DNA of 52,796 bases from an uncultured Lachnospiraceae bacterium (GTDB lineage: Bacteria; Bacillota; Clostridia; Lachnospirales; Lachnospiraceae), in contig CANOFW010000021.1 of assembly GCA_947565425.1 (NCBI GenBank), forward strand, positions 1 to 52,796. The letters run 5' to 3'. This document shows positions 17,305 through 24,796 of this stretch, piece after piece. Position 1 is the stretch's first letter. Each line of letters opens with the position of its first letter. The notes under the pieces are model-generated. The model saw only the letters and a list, made by a program, of their open reading frames with translations, was not told the origin of the DNA and did no database searches. Both the position numbers and the translations under genes were made by a program.

Positions 17305-18684
17305 ATGACGGAGATAAAAGTAGAGAAAACTGTCTCCCGTGGAGTTGCCGTTGCACCCAGGAACGTGCAGCAGGCGATTGACGAGACGGTGGAAGAAGTA
17401 GCGGAAATTTTTGGGCAGATGGAAGATGAATATATGAGGGAGCGCAAGGCGGATGTCCTTGACATTGGAAAACGTTTCCTGATAAAATGTAAAAAAATTA
17501 CTGTGCAGGATTTGGCGTCTATCTGTGAGCCGGTGATTATCGTAGCCAGAGATTTATTCCCTTCTGATACGGTAAAGATGAATCCTGAGTATGTGAAAGG
17601 CATCATTACGGAAGAAGGCGGGATCACCAGCCATGTGTCAATTATGGCAAAGAATTACGGCATCCCAGCGTTGACCGGAGTGGCGGGCATTCTGGGAAAA
17701 CTGGAAGATGGCAGTACCGTCTGTATGGATGCGGCGGCCGGCAATATCGTGCTTGATCCCGACGCGGCGGTTTTGCAGGAGTTTGAGAAGCGCAAACAAG
17801 AAGCGTTAAAGGAGCAGGAGGAGCTTAAAAAGTATCGCGCCATGGAAGCTGTAACCCCGGAGGGCAAACGTATTTCCCTCTGTATCAATGTGGGCAATAC
17901 CGAAGAAATGAAACTTGCGCTGGATAAGAATATTGACGGTGTTGGGCTGTTCCGCACAGAATTCCTCTATATGGAGAATACCCATTTTCCTACGGAGGAG
18001 GAACAGTTTGCAGTCTATAAGGAAGCGGCGCAGCTCTGTCCAAAAGAGGTTACGATACGGACGCTGGATATCGGTGGCGATAAGAGCCTGCCGTATCATG
18101 AATTTGAGCCGGAGGAGAATCCGTTCCTGGGGTGGCGCGCCATCCGTATTTCTCTGGATATGCCGGATTTGTTTTGCACACAACTGCGTGCGATTTTGCG
18201 TGCCAGTGCGTTTGGGCATATCCGTATCATGTTCCCGATGATGATTTCTGTGGAGGAGCTTGTGCAGGCAAAAGAGATGGTAGAGAAGTGCAAGGAAGAG
18301 CTGAGGAAGGAACAGGTTACTTTTGACGAAGACGTCGAAATGGGAATGATGATGGAGACGCCGGCGAGCGTTCTGCTGGCGGAGGATTTTGCCAGGGAAG
18401 CAGATTTTTTCAGCATTGCTACCAATGATCTGACACAGTACATATTGGCGGTGGACCGCGGAAATAAAAGAATCGCCTCACGGTACGATTCTTTCCATCC
18501 GGCAGTGTGGAAAGCTATCGCTGCCATTATTCGCGCCGGGCACAAGTATAATCGTAAGGTAGGCATGTGCGGAGAATTGGCGGGGGATGTGAATGCGGTC
18601 TCTAAGCTGCTGGAACTGGGGCTGGACGAATTCAGCATGTCGGCAGGGAATATAGACTATGTGAGACGAATGATTATTGGCTGA
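17305..18684 (+). CDS. Shortened PTS Enzyme I lacking most of the HPr-binding domain
   Basis: A 459-residue Enzyme I homologue; normal Enzyme I has about 575. Retained are the phosphohistidine loop (EEGGITSHVSIMAK, His110; E. coli Enzyme I has Arg where Ile stands), the ADVLDIGKR segment, and the full PEP-binding barrel (GLFRTEFLYM, RTLDIGGDK, ENPFLGWRAIR, ETPASVLL, TNDLTQY, GMCGELAGD with catalytic Cys). After the first about 20 residues (RGVAVAPRN) the protein jumps straight to the segment that in E. coli Enzyme I begins near residue 104, so about 85 residues forming the helical HPr-binding subdomain are missing. The last about 35 residues are also absent. The frame is intact with no stop. 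The phosphate partner is therefore unclear: the neighbouring HPr, EIIA or another protein. Confidence 0.85.
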   Translation: MTEIKVEKTVSRGVAVAPRNVQQAIDETVEEVAEIFGQMEDEYMRERKADVLDIGKRFLIKCKKITVQDLASICEPVIIVARDLFPSDTVKMNPEYVKGIITEEGGITSHVSIMAKNYGIPALTGVAGILGKLEDGSTVCMDAAAGNIVLDPDAAVLQEFEKRKQEALKEQEELKKYRAMEAVTPEGKRISLCINVGNTEEMKLALDKNIDGVGLFRTEFLYMENTHFPTEEEQFAVYKEAAQLCPKEVTIRTLDIGGDKSLPYHEFEPEENPFLGWRAIRISLDMPDLFCTQLRAILRASAFGHIRIMFPMMISVEELVQAKEMVEKCKEELRKEQVTFDEDVEMGMMMETPASVLLAEDFAREADFFSIATNDLTQYILAVDRGNKRIASRYDSFHPAVWKAIAAIIRAGHKYNRKVGMCGELAGDVNAVSKLLELGLDEFSMSAGNIDYVRRMIIG

Positions 18685-18692
18685 TGTGACAG

Positions 18693-18735
18693 AAGGCAGA
18701 TATCCCACAGTGAACAAGTGGGCTATCTGCCTTTT
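18693..18735 (+). terminator. Intrinsic terminator after the hexitol PTS unit
   Basis: AAGGCAGATA pairs with TATCTGCCTT, with an inner CCAC/GTGG stem, followed by TTTT. It starts 8 bp after the Enzyme I stop and separates the FBPase gene. Confidence 0.8.
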
Positions 18736-18826
18736 GGGATGCTGGCCGGCAAATATCGCTGTTGTCTGTCCTGCTCCTGTATAAGAAAGGTTTACAATCA
18801 TATAATTTTAGAGGAAAGAATACAGA

Positions 18827-20704
18827 ATGGAGGAGAACATGGAGAGGGAAAAAGAGAAATATATGCATCTTTTGGCAAAGGAATACCCTACCAGGCAGGC
18901 GGCGTGCCGGGAAATTATCAATCTGAACGCTATCTTGAATCTTCCCAAGGGCACGGAACATTTTATGAGCGACCTTCATGGGGAATATGAGGCGTTCTGC
19001 CATATTATTAATAATTGTTCCGGCGTCATCAAGGAGAAGGTAGAACGTATTTTTGCCGAGCGCCTCAGCCCGCAGGAACAATGCGAGCTCTGTACTTTAA
19101 TCTATTATCCCACGGAAAAACTGAACGCTTTGAAAGAGCAGGGGAATCTGGTAGAGGATTGGTATCGCGTTAATCTGCAATACTTAATTGCGGTGGCCAA
19201 GGATGTCTCATCTAAGTACACCCGCTCAAAAGTCCGCAAAGCCATGCCGGAAGAGTTTTCCTATATTATAGATGAATTGCTGCACATGCAGGTGGATGAA
19301 GACAATAACCAGATAGAATACCATAGACAGATTATTGATACGATTATCCATATCCGGGCAGCCGAAGAATTCATTATTGCGCTGGCGGAGCTGATAAAAC
19401 GTCTGGCTGTAGACCATCTGCACATTGTGGGAGATATTTATGACCGCGGCGCACATCCCGAAAAAATTATGGATCTGCTCATGCAGTACCATTCCCTGGA
19501 CATCCAGTGGGGAAACCACGACGTGTTATGGATGGGAGCGGCCGCAGGTATACCGTCCTGTGTGGCAACGGTAGTCAGGAACAACATACGCTACCATAAT
19601 ATTCAGGTGTTAGAGAGCGGGTACGGCATCAGTCTTAGGACGCTTGTAGTTTTTGCCGGGCGGCATTATCATGATGAGGACGTGATGGAGGCGGCGCAGC
19701 AGGCAATTTCGGTGATTCTGTTTAAATTGGAAGGCCAGGTGCTCGGCAGGCACCCGGAGTATCAGATGGATGACAGGAGAATGCTTGAGAAAATAAATTA
19801 TGACAGCGGGACGGTCACGATTGAGGGTCGAGAATATCCGTTGAACAGGCAGGATTTTCCCACGGTGGACAGGCAGCAGCCTTATAAGCTGACGGAGGAA
19901 GAAGAAGAGGTGATCTCCGATCTTTGTCTGTCATTTTTAAACAGTGAAAAGCTGCACCGTCATGTGCAGTTCCTCTGTGAAAAAGGCGGCATGTACCGAC
20001 AATTCAACGGCAACCTTCTATATCATGGCTGCATTCCTCTCGATGCGGAGGGCAATTTTGAGGGAATCCGGCTGGGAGATAAGGTGTATAAAGGGAAGGA
20101 ATATCTTGACTACGCAGATGAAACGGTGCGCAGGGTCTGTCTTTTCCGGGCTACGGAATCGGAGAGGGATTTTATCTTTTATTTGTGGGCAGGGCAGAAT
20201 TCGCCGCTTTCAGGCAGGAAGATTAAGACGTTTGAGCGGATGTATCTGGATGATAAAGAAATCACGGTGGAGAAGAGAAATCCATATTATGATTATTACG
20301 GCAAAGAATATATTTGTAATATGATTTTGCGGGAATTTGGTTTATTTTCCGAAATGTCCCATATTATCAATGGGCACACGCCGGTGAAGGTCAGCAAGGG
20401 CGAGGTCCCGGTGCGCGCTAACGGCAAATTGATTATCATTGACGGAGGGTTTTGCAAGGCTTACCATAAGGAGACCGGGATTGCCGGTTATACGCTGATT
20501 TACAATTCCCACGGTATGCGCTTGAATGCGCATAAGCCATTTGAGAGTATTAAAAAGGTGTTGGAGGAGAACAAAGATATTGAATCCAGCACAGATATTT
20601 TTGAGACGGAAGAAAAGAGAATTCGCGTCAGGGACACAGATATCGGTAAAACGATTAAAGAACAGATCGACGATTTGCAGATGATGTTGGCGGATAAGAA
20701 ATAA
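18827..20704 (+). CDS. fbp: Fructose-1,6-bisphosphatase, class III
   Basis: A 625-residue cytosolic phosphatase converting fructose-1,6-bisphosphate to fructose-6-phosphate, of the Firmicutes class III type (calcineurin-like metallophosphatase fold). Metal-binding motifs are visible: FMSDLHGEYEAF, IVGDIYDRGAHP and IQWGNHDVLW in the first half, and INGHTPV and IIDGGF in the second. It follows the PTS unit but has a terminator in between, so it is probably transcribed separately. In E. coli the cryptic mannitol genes also lie near an FBPase gene, which makes the neighbourhood suggestive. Start taken at 18827 with AGAGGAAAG upstream. Met5 at 18839 after GGAGGAG is an alternative. Confidence 0.92.
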   Translation: MEENMEREKEKYMHLLAKEYPTRQAACREIINLNAILNLPKGTEHFMSDLHGEYEAFCHIINNCSGVIKEKVERIFAERLSPQEQCELCTLIYYPTEKLNALKEQGNLVEDWYRVNLQYLIAVAKDVSSKYTRSKVRKAMPEEFSYIIDELLHMQVDEDNNQIEYHRQIIDTIIHIRAAEEFIIALAELIKRLAVDHLHIVGDIYDRGAHPEKIMDLLMQYHSLDIQWGNHDVLWMGAAAGIPSCVATVVRNNIRYHNIQVLESGYGISLRTLVVFAGRHYHDEDVMEAAQQAISVILFKLEGQVLGRHPEYQMDDRRMLEKINYDSGTVTIEGREYPLNRQDFPTVDRQQPYKLTEEEEEVISDLCLSFLNSEKLHRHVQFLCEKGGMYRQFNGNLLYHGCIPLDAEGNFEGIRLGDKVYKGKEYLDYADETVRRVCLFRATESERDFIFYLWAGQNSPLSGRKIKTFERMYLDDKEITVEKRNPYYDYYGKEYICNMILREFGLFSEMSHIINGHTPVKVSKGEVPVRANGKLIIIDGGFCKAYHKETGIAGYTLIYNSHGMRLNAHKPFESIKKVLEENKDIESSTDIFETEEKRIRVRDTDIGKTIKEQIDDLQMMLADKK

Positions 20705-20743
20705 TCAAATCCCCTCTGCCTGCATGCTTTTATCTGATAAAAT

Positions 20744-20772
20744 TTGACAGGAGAACAGACAGCAAGTATAAT
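20744..20772 (+). promoter_or_regulatory. Consensus SigA promoter of the sigma/anti-sigma operon
   Basis: TTGACA (20744-20749), 17-bp spacer, TATAAT (20767-20772): a perfect match to consensus, giving a leader of about 160 nt to the sigma gene. Such a strong constitutive promoter argues that control of the sigma factor is post-translational, through the anti-sigma partner. Confidence 0.85.
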
Positions 20773-20861
20773 CAAAAATATAAATTTTTTTAAAATCCGT
20801 GCAAGAAAAGGCATTTCTTTTGCATTGTCTAAGTATCAGATAGTACAAGGAGGTGCTTTTT

Positions 20862-20876
20862 ATGGGAGACGGATAG
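20862..20876 (+). other. Possible four-codon leader ORF
   Basis: A near-perfect ribosome site AAGGAGGTG (20847-20855) is followed at 8-nt spacing by ATG GGA GAC GGA TAG. It is in the leader of the sigma gene, 65 bp before its start. It is a better initiation signal than that of the sigma gene itself. Whether it is translated or has any role is unknown. Confidence 0.35.
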
Positions 20877-20941
20877 GAAATGTTACGGCAGATTTTGTAC
20901 TCATTCTCCGGTGAGAGATGGGAGCTGAAAGGAGTATCCCC

Positions 20942-21490
20942 ATGCAGGACCAAACTCCAAAACGAAAAGTCCAGATTGATGCAGGCATATTCAGGCGTAT
21001 TCAGCAGGGAGAGCAGGAGGCGTTTCGGGAATTATATGATGTAACCCATAAACCGCTCTATGCATTTCTTCTTTCGTATACTCTGAATAGAGAAGATGCA
21101 CAGGACTTATTGCAGGATACATATATCCAGATTTATAAGAATTGCCATCAGTATCGCGACCAGGGTAACCCCATGGCATGGATGATGAAGATTGCCAAGA
21201 ATCTTTTTCTGATGAAATGTCGCAGGAATAAAGGTACAGAGGATAATTTTGAGATTCTGGAGAATGATATTGGATTTGAGGATATGACTCATATAGAGAA
21301 CAGGATTGTTTTGGAGAAGATGTTCGAGCAGCTCTCAGTAGAAGACAGGAATATGATCATTATGCATGATATTGGCGGTCTCAAGCACAGGGAAATAGCA
21401 AAACTGTTGGATATGCCTCTGGGGACGGTAATGGCGCGTTACCACAGAGGAATTCGGAAATTGCAGAAAGAATTTGGTGAAAAGCTATGA
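20942..21490 (+). CDS. RNA polymerase sigma factor, ECF type
   Basis: A 182-residue sigma-70 family protein with only region 2 (FRELYDVTHKPLYAFLL to DAQDLLQDTYIQIYK, then the AWMMKIAKNLF segment) and region 4 (LSVEDRNMIIMHDIGG, HREIAKLLDMPLGTVMARYHRGI helix-turn-helix). The frame is open from 20918, but GGAG at 20931-20934 fits an ATG at 20942. The stop overlaps the ATG of the next gene, which encodes an RsgI-like membrane protein, so this is a sigma/anti-sigma pair that responds to an extracytoplasmic signal. Targets unknown; no second copy of a candidate autoregulated promoter is obvious. Confidence 0.9.
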   Translation: MQDQTPKRKVQIDAGIFRRIQQGEQEAFRELYDVTHKPLYAFLLSYTLNREDAQDLLQDTYIQIYKNCHQYRDQGNPMAWMMKIAKNLFLMKCRRNKGTEDNFEILENDIGFEDMTHIENRIVLEKMFEQLSVEDRNMIIMHDIGGLKHREIAKLLDMPLGTVMARYHRGIRKLQKEFGEKL

Positions 21491-22839
21491 AGAAGAGTGA
21501 GTTGAAAAAGAGAATAGAGGATGGATTTTCGGAACTGTCACCAGATTTGTTTGAAACAGTATATGAGGAGTGCCAGCAACAGGAAGTTACATGGGCGCAG
21601 GCAGAAGATGAGGAGTCTTCCGGGAACGGAAAAATTTTTACAGGAAGATTTCCCAAATATGCGTTGTCGTTATGTGCAAGTGTGGCAATTCTCTGCCTAT
21701 GCATCTTCGGTGTGTTGGGACAGAAAGAGAAAACCGTCTATATGGTTCTCGACATTAATCCCAGCATTCAGATTGAGGTGAACGAGGCGCATCAGGTGAA
21801 ACGGCTAAAGGGATTAAATCAGGATGGAAAAGATGTTGTAAAAGAGTTGAAGTGGAAAAAGAGAGGGACAGTGCAAGAGCTGCTAGATGTACTTATACAG
21901 GACGTGGTGGAGAAATCTTATCTGCGTGAGAATGGAGGCATACTGGTAACGCTTGCTGCACGTGACAAATGTATCTGTGAGAATCTGGAGCGTACGCTTG
22001 GAGATGGGATTGACCGGAAGCTGACGGAGCTGAAGGTTTCCGGCGTAACGACAGCTTTTCAAGAAGCGCCGAGCAGTTCTGAGCGAGAAGGGCGCAAGCT
22101 GCTGGAAGCGGAATTAACAAGAAGCTGTGGACTGGATGAAGAACAAGTACAACAAATGTCAGTAATGGAATTGATTCGGTATTGTCATGATTATACTTCT
22201 GTTGAACTGAAATTATCAGAGGCCTCTAAGAAGGAATGGGCGCAGGGACAAAAAAGTGAGGATAAGTCCCACAAGGATACATCTTTGCCAGTGGATGCTG
22301 GGCAGGCGCCGGGGGATTCTTCTTCGGAACAGAAAACAGAGATGAAATCGGACAGTCAGAAGACAAAATCAGAAGAAACGAAAAAAGAATCATCCGAGAA
22401 GGAGTCAGGGGATGATAAAGGGACTTCTCAAGGAGATAGTGTGGATATAGAAGGGAATACGAAAGACCAAAAAACAGATAAGTCGACGAATTCGGCAACT
22501 ATACAGCAGTCCGTACAGAATGGTGAAACGTTGCCGTCTGATACAGGGATTCCGATACAGCCAGGAGGCGGTGAGTCATTAGGAAGCGGTAATGATGAGG
22601 GACAGATGGGAAGTGTTGTGGAACAGCCATCGGGCGGCAGTCAGATAACGCCGGGCGATTCTTCCGATAATTCGGCAGAAGGTGATTTGCCGGAGGAGGG
22701 AGATGTCCTAGATAAACCCAATAGCCCGGATAAACCGGAAATAGAAGATGTTCCAGGCAATTCGGCAGAAGGCGATCTGTCTGGTGCAGAGAACATTCCG
22801 GGTTCAGAGAGTATAAACAAACCAGAATCTTCAAATTAG
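21487..22839 (+). CDS. RsgI-like membrane anti-sigma factor with long disordered extracellular tail
   Basis: A 450-residue single-pass protein: cytoplasmic residues 1-57 (expected sigma-binding part), a membrane helix at about 58-78, then an RsgI-type extracellular domain with the diagnostic VLDINPSIQIEVN followed by LKGLNQDGKDVV. From about residue 255 onward comes about 195 residues of low-complexity sequence rich in S, E, D, K, G and P, including the near-duplicate NSAEGDL segments. In cellulolytic clostridia, RsgI tails carry carbohydrate-binding modules that sense polysaccharide; here the tail has no recognisable module. It could span the cell wall. The gene overlaps the sigma gene by 4 nt and is followed by a strong terminator. 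Confidence 0.82.
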   Translation: MKKSELKKRIEDGFSELSPDLFETVYEECQQQEVTWAQAEDEESSGNGKIFTGRFPKYALSLCASVAILCLCIFGVLGQKEKTVYMVLDINPSIQIEVNEAHQVKRLKGLNQDGKDVVKELKWKKRGTVQELLDVLIQDVVEKSYLRENGGILVTLAARDKCICENLERTLGDGIDRKLTELKVSGVTTAFQEAPSSSEREGRKLLEAELTRSCGLDEEQVQQMSVMELIRYCHDYTSVELKLSEASKKEWAQGQKSEDKSHKDTSLPVDAGQAPGDSSSEQKTEMKSDSQKTKSEETKKESSEKESGDDKGTSQGDSVDIEGNTKDQKTDKSTNSATIQQSVQNGETLPSDTGIPIQPGGGESLGSGNDEGQMGSVVEQPSGGSQITPGDSSDNSAEGDLPEEGDVLDKPNSPDKPEIEDVPGNSAEGDLSGAENIPGSESINKPESSN

Positions 22840-22844
22840 ATAGA

Positions 22845-22883
22845 ACCCCCAGGCAGATAGCGGATGTCTGGGGGCTATTTTTG
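22845..22883 (+). terminator. Intrinsic terminator of the sigma/anti-sigma operon
   Basis: CCCCCAGGCA (22846-22855) pairs with TGTCTGGGGG (22865-22874, one G-U), followed by CTATTTTTG. Confidence 0.88.
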
Positions 22884-22886
22884 TTC

Positions 22887-22968
22887 TTTTATAGAAAAGA
22901 CCTTGTACGCTAAAGCGTGAAAGTGTCTTTCTGTAGAATAAAAAATAATATGCTCACTTACACAACTT
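22887..22968 (+). repeat. Dispersed structured element, copy 2
   Basis: Second copy of the element at 7233-7312. The outer stem is TATAGAAAAGAC with GTCTTTCTGTA (one bulge, one G-U), and the inner hairpin is ACGC, loop TAAA, GCGT, followed by an AT-rich tail with ATGCTCACTTACAC. Like copy 1 it directly follows an intrinsic terminator. Its 3' edge touches the -35 box of the degV promoter. Confidence 0.6.
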
Positions 22969-22995
22969 GAAAAAGAGGTGTATAACAGTTATAGT
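22967..22995 (+). promoter_or_regulatory. Promoter of degV
   Basis: TTGAAA (22967-22972), 17-bp spacer, TATAGT (22990-22995), 44 bp before the ATG. Confidence 0.6.
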
Positions 22996-23039
22996 AGTAA
23001 TGATACTAATTAAAAATATAATTTGAAAAGGAAAATAAG

Positions 23040-23885
23040 ATGGTAAAAATTTTGTCAGACAGTACCTGCGATTTATCGCAGGAATTAACAGAGAGATACG
23101 ACATCGAGATTCTCCCGCTGCATGTGTTGATGGGAGAGGGGGATTACAGAGACGGTGTGGAGGTTACGCCGGATCAAATCTTCCGTTGGTCCGATGAAAA
23201 TAAAAGTACACCCAAAACGGCGGCGCCGTCCCTGGAGGATGCTGTGGAGAAAATTGGTAAGTTGTTGAAAGGCGACAATGAGGTGTTATGTTTTTCCATC
23301 TCGGAAACGATGTCTTCGTCTTTAAATATTATGCGCCTTGCAATTGAAGAATTAGAGGCTTCTGACCGTGCTTTTGCCTTTGACTCGAAAAATTTGTCTA
23401 CCGGAATCGGGCTGCTGGTGATTGAGGCTGCTTGCATGGCGAAAGAGGGCATGTGCGCAGCAGAAATTTTAAAGAAACTGGAAGAATTACGGCCATTGGT
23501 GCGCAGTAGTTTTGTAGTGGACACGCTTACCTATTTGCACCGTGGAGGAAGATGCAGCGGAGTGGCGGCTTTGGCAGGCGGGATGTTAAAACTGCATCCT
23601 AAGATTGTGGTTGTCGATGGAAAAATGGAGGTAGCTAAGAAGTACCGAGGTAATATTGCTAAAGTAGTGAAAGCTTATGTGCAGGATATGGAAGAACAGT
23701 TGAGAGAGGCGCGCCCGGCACGCGTGTTCATCACGCACTCTATCAACGACACAGCGTTGGTACAGGAAGTTGCGGATTATTTGCAAAGTTTGTCTGTATT
23801 TGATGAAATATTAGAGACCCGGGCGGGAGGTGTTGTCTCCAGCCATTGCGGTCCGGGGACGTTGGGCGTATTGTTTATTGCTTAA
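23040..23885 (+). CDS. DegV family fatty-acid-binding protein
   Basis: A 281-residue cytosolic protein of the DegV (FakB-like) fold. The N-terminal ILSDSTCDLS motif, the SETMSSSLN fatty-acid carboxylate site, the DTLTYLHRGGRCSG segment and the C-terminal SSHCGPGTLGVLFI are all family hallmarks. FakB proteins present exogenous fatty acid to the FakA kinase; no fakA is seen in the window. The gene appears monocistronic, with its own promoter. The ribosome site is weak (GGAAAA). Confidence 0.9.
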   Translation: MVKILSDSTCDLSQELTERYDIEILPLHVLMGEGDYRDGVEVTPDQIFRWSDENKSTPKTAAPSLEDAVEKIGKLLKGDNEVLCFSISETMSSSLNIMRLAIEELEASDRAFAFDSKNLSTGIGLLVIEAACMAKEGMCAAEILKKLEELRPLVRSSFVVDTLTYLHRGGRCSGVAALAGGMLKLHPKIVVVDGKMEVAKKYRGNIAKVVKAYVQDMEEQLREARPARVFITHSINDTALVQEVADYLQSLSVFDEILETRAGGVVSSHCGPGTLGVLFIA

Positions 23886-23901
23886 CAATGCACAAGATTT
23901 A

Positions 23902-23979
23902 AAAACTCCAATATATTATCTTATAGAGATGATAGTGTCTTTGATACTATCATCCTATAAAATGACAGATAGGAGTTTT
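23902..23979 (+). promoter_or_regulatory. Structured leader that can mask the ribosome site of the ferritin-like gene
   Basis: AAAACTCC (23902-23909) is the exact complement of GGAGTTTT (23972-23979), which contains the GGAG ribosome site of the next gene. Between them lies a second strong hairpin, GATGATAGT/ACTATCATC flanked by TTATAG/CTATAA. The nested shape suggests control of translation or an operator. No T-run follows, so it is not a normal terminator. No known riboswitch class was recognised. Confidence 0.5.
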
Positions 23980-23983
23980 GGGT

Positions 23984-24532
23984 ATGGAAAGTAAGAAAAA
24001 TACGCTGACGAATGATTGTAGTTTTATGGGGGTCAGTCCGATTATGATGGATTTGCCCTATCCTGCAATTCAGGTGAGGGAGAGGAATCAAGCTTATGCC
24101 AATCTGTTGAGTATTGATTATTGTGGCGCGGTGTCGGAAATGTCTGCAATTACCCAGTACATCAACAATGAGAACCGTTTGTCGTGTGAGAGCTGCCCGG
24201 TAGCGAAAACGCTTTTGGGAATTGCTATGGCAGAGATGATGCATTTGCAAAAACTTGGGGAACTGATTGTTTTACTGGGGGGAAACATTAATTTTGTGGC
24301 CAAATACCGCAACGGCGGGGCAAAAATGTGGACGCCGGAATATCTGAAGATTCCGGAGAATCTTAAAAACATGCTGTTGGCGGATATTGAGGCGGAAAAA
24401 GCCGCTATCGCCCAATATGAAGCGCATATTAAGATGATAAAAGACGACTGCGTGAATGCTGTGCTGTCAAGGATCATCGGGGATGAAGAATACCATATTA
24501 TGTTGCTGCGCGTAATGATGCAGAAATTGTAA
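23984..24532 (+). CDS. Ferritin-like (rubrerythrin/bacterioferritin fold) diiron protein
   Basis: A 182-residue four-helix-bundle protein. Metal ligands expected of the ferritin-like fold are visible: Glu in AVSEMSAITQYI, the EMMHLQK (ExxH) pair, Glu in EAEKAAIAQYEAHI and the GDEEYHIMLL (ExxH) pair. A CESCP motif near the middle adds two cysteines. There is no rubredoxin domain. Likely role is oxygen or peroxide defence, or iron handling, in an anaerobe. The TTG at 23978 is in frame, but ATG 23984 fits the ribosome site. Its leader is strongly structured (see 23902-23979). Confidence 0.78.
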   Translation: MESKKNTLTNDCSFMGVSPIMMDLPYPAIQVRERNQAYANLLSIDYCGAVSEMSAITQYINNENRLSCESCPVAKTLLGIAMAEMMHLQKLGELIVLLGGNINFVAKYRNGGAKMWTPEYLKIPENLKNMLLADIEAEKAAIAQYEAHIKMIKDDCVNAVLSRIIGDEEYHIMLLRVMMQKL

Positions 24533-24556
24533 CGATCGAGAATTCCTGGAAATAGA

Positions 24557-24600
24557 GGGTCAGACTGTTCTAATGGATTTGAACGGTCTGGCTTTCTTTG
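24557..24600 (+). terminator. Intrinsic terminator after the ferritin-like gene
   Basis: GTCAGACTGTTC (24559-24570) pairs with GAACGGTCTGGC (24581-24592, with G-U pairs), followed by TTTCTTT. Confidence 0.8.
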
Positions 24601-24646
24601 TGTACTGCAAGTTTAAAAAGAGCCCTTTGACAGAAATAGATAGTAG

Positions 24647-24676
24647 TTGACAAGCGGGAATGGTAGATTTTATAAT
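24647..24676 (+). promoter_or_regulatory. Promoter of the chemotaxis receptor gene
   Basis: TTGACA (24647-24652), 18-bp spacer, TATAAT (24671-24676). The leader of about 115 nt contains short direct repeats (TGGTTGAA twice, then a variant, about 24692-24716). Nothing else recognisable is in the 24533-24796 gap beyond this and the terminator. Confidence 0.75.
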
Positions 24677-24796
24677 ATTTATAAAAAATAGGAATGGTTG
24701 AATGGTTGAATATGTTGAACCTGAATGATTGAGCTATCATTTGAGATTTTTTACTATTCCATAGTTTCAGCCATATGAGCAGGAGGTTGTATTGAA

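Noticed and set aside
18096-18638. 180-residue minus-strand open frame
   Set aside because: It is antisense to the Enzyme I gene, has no start signal, and lacks recognisable motifs.
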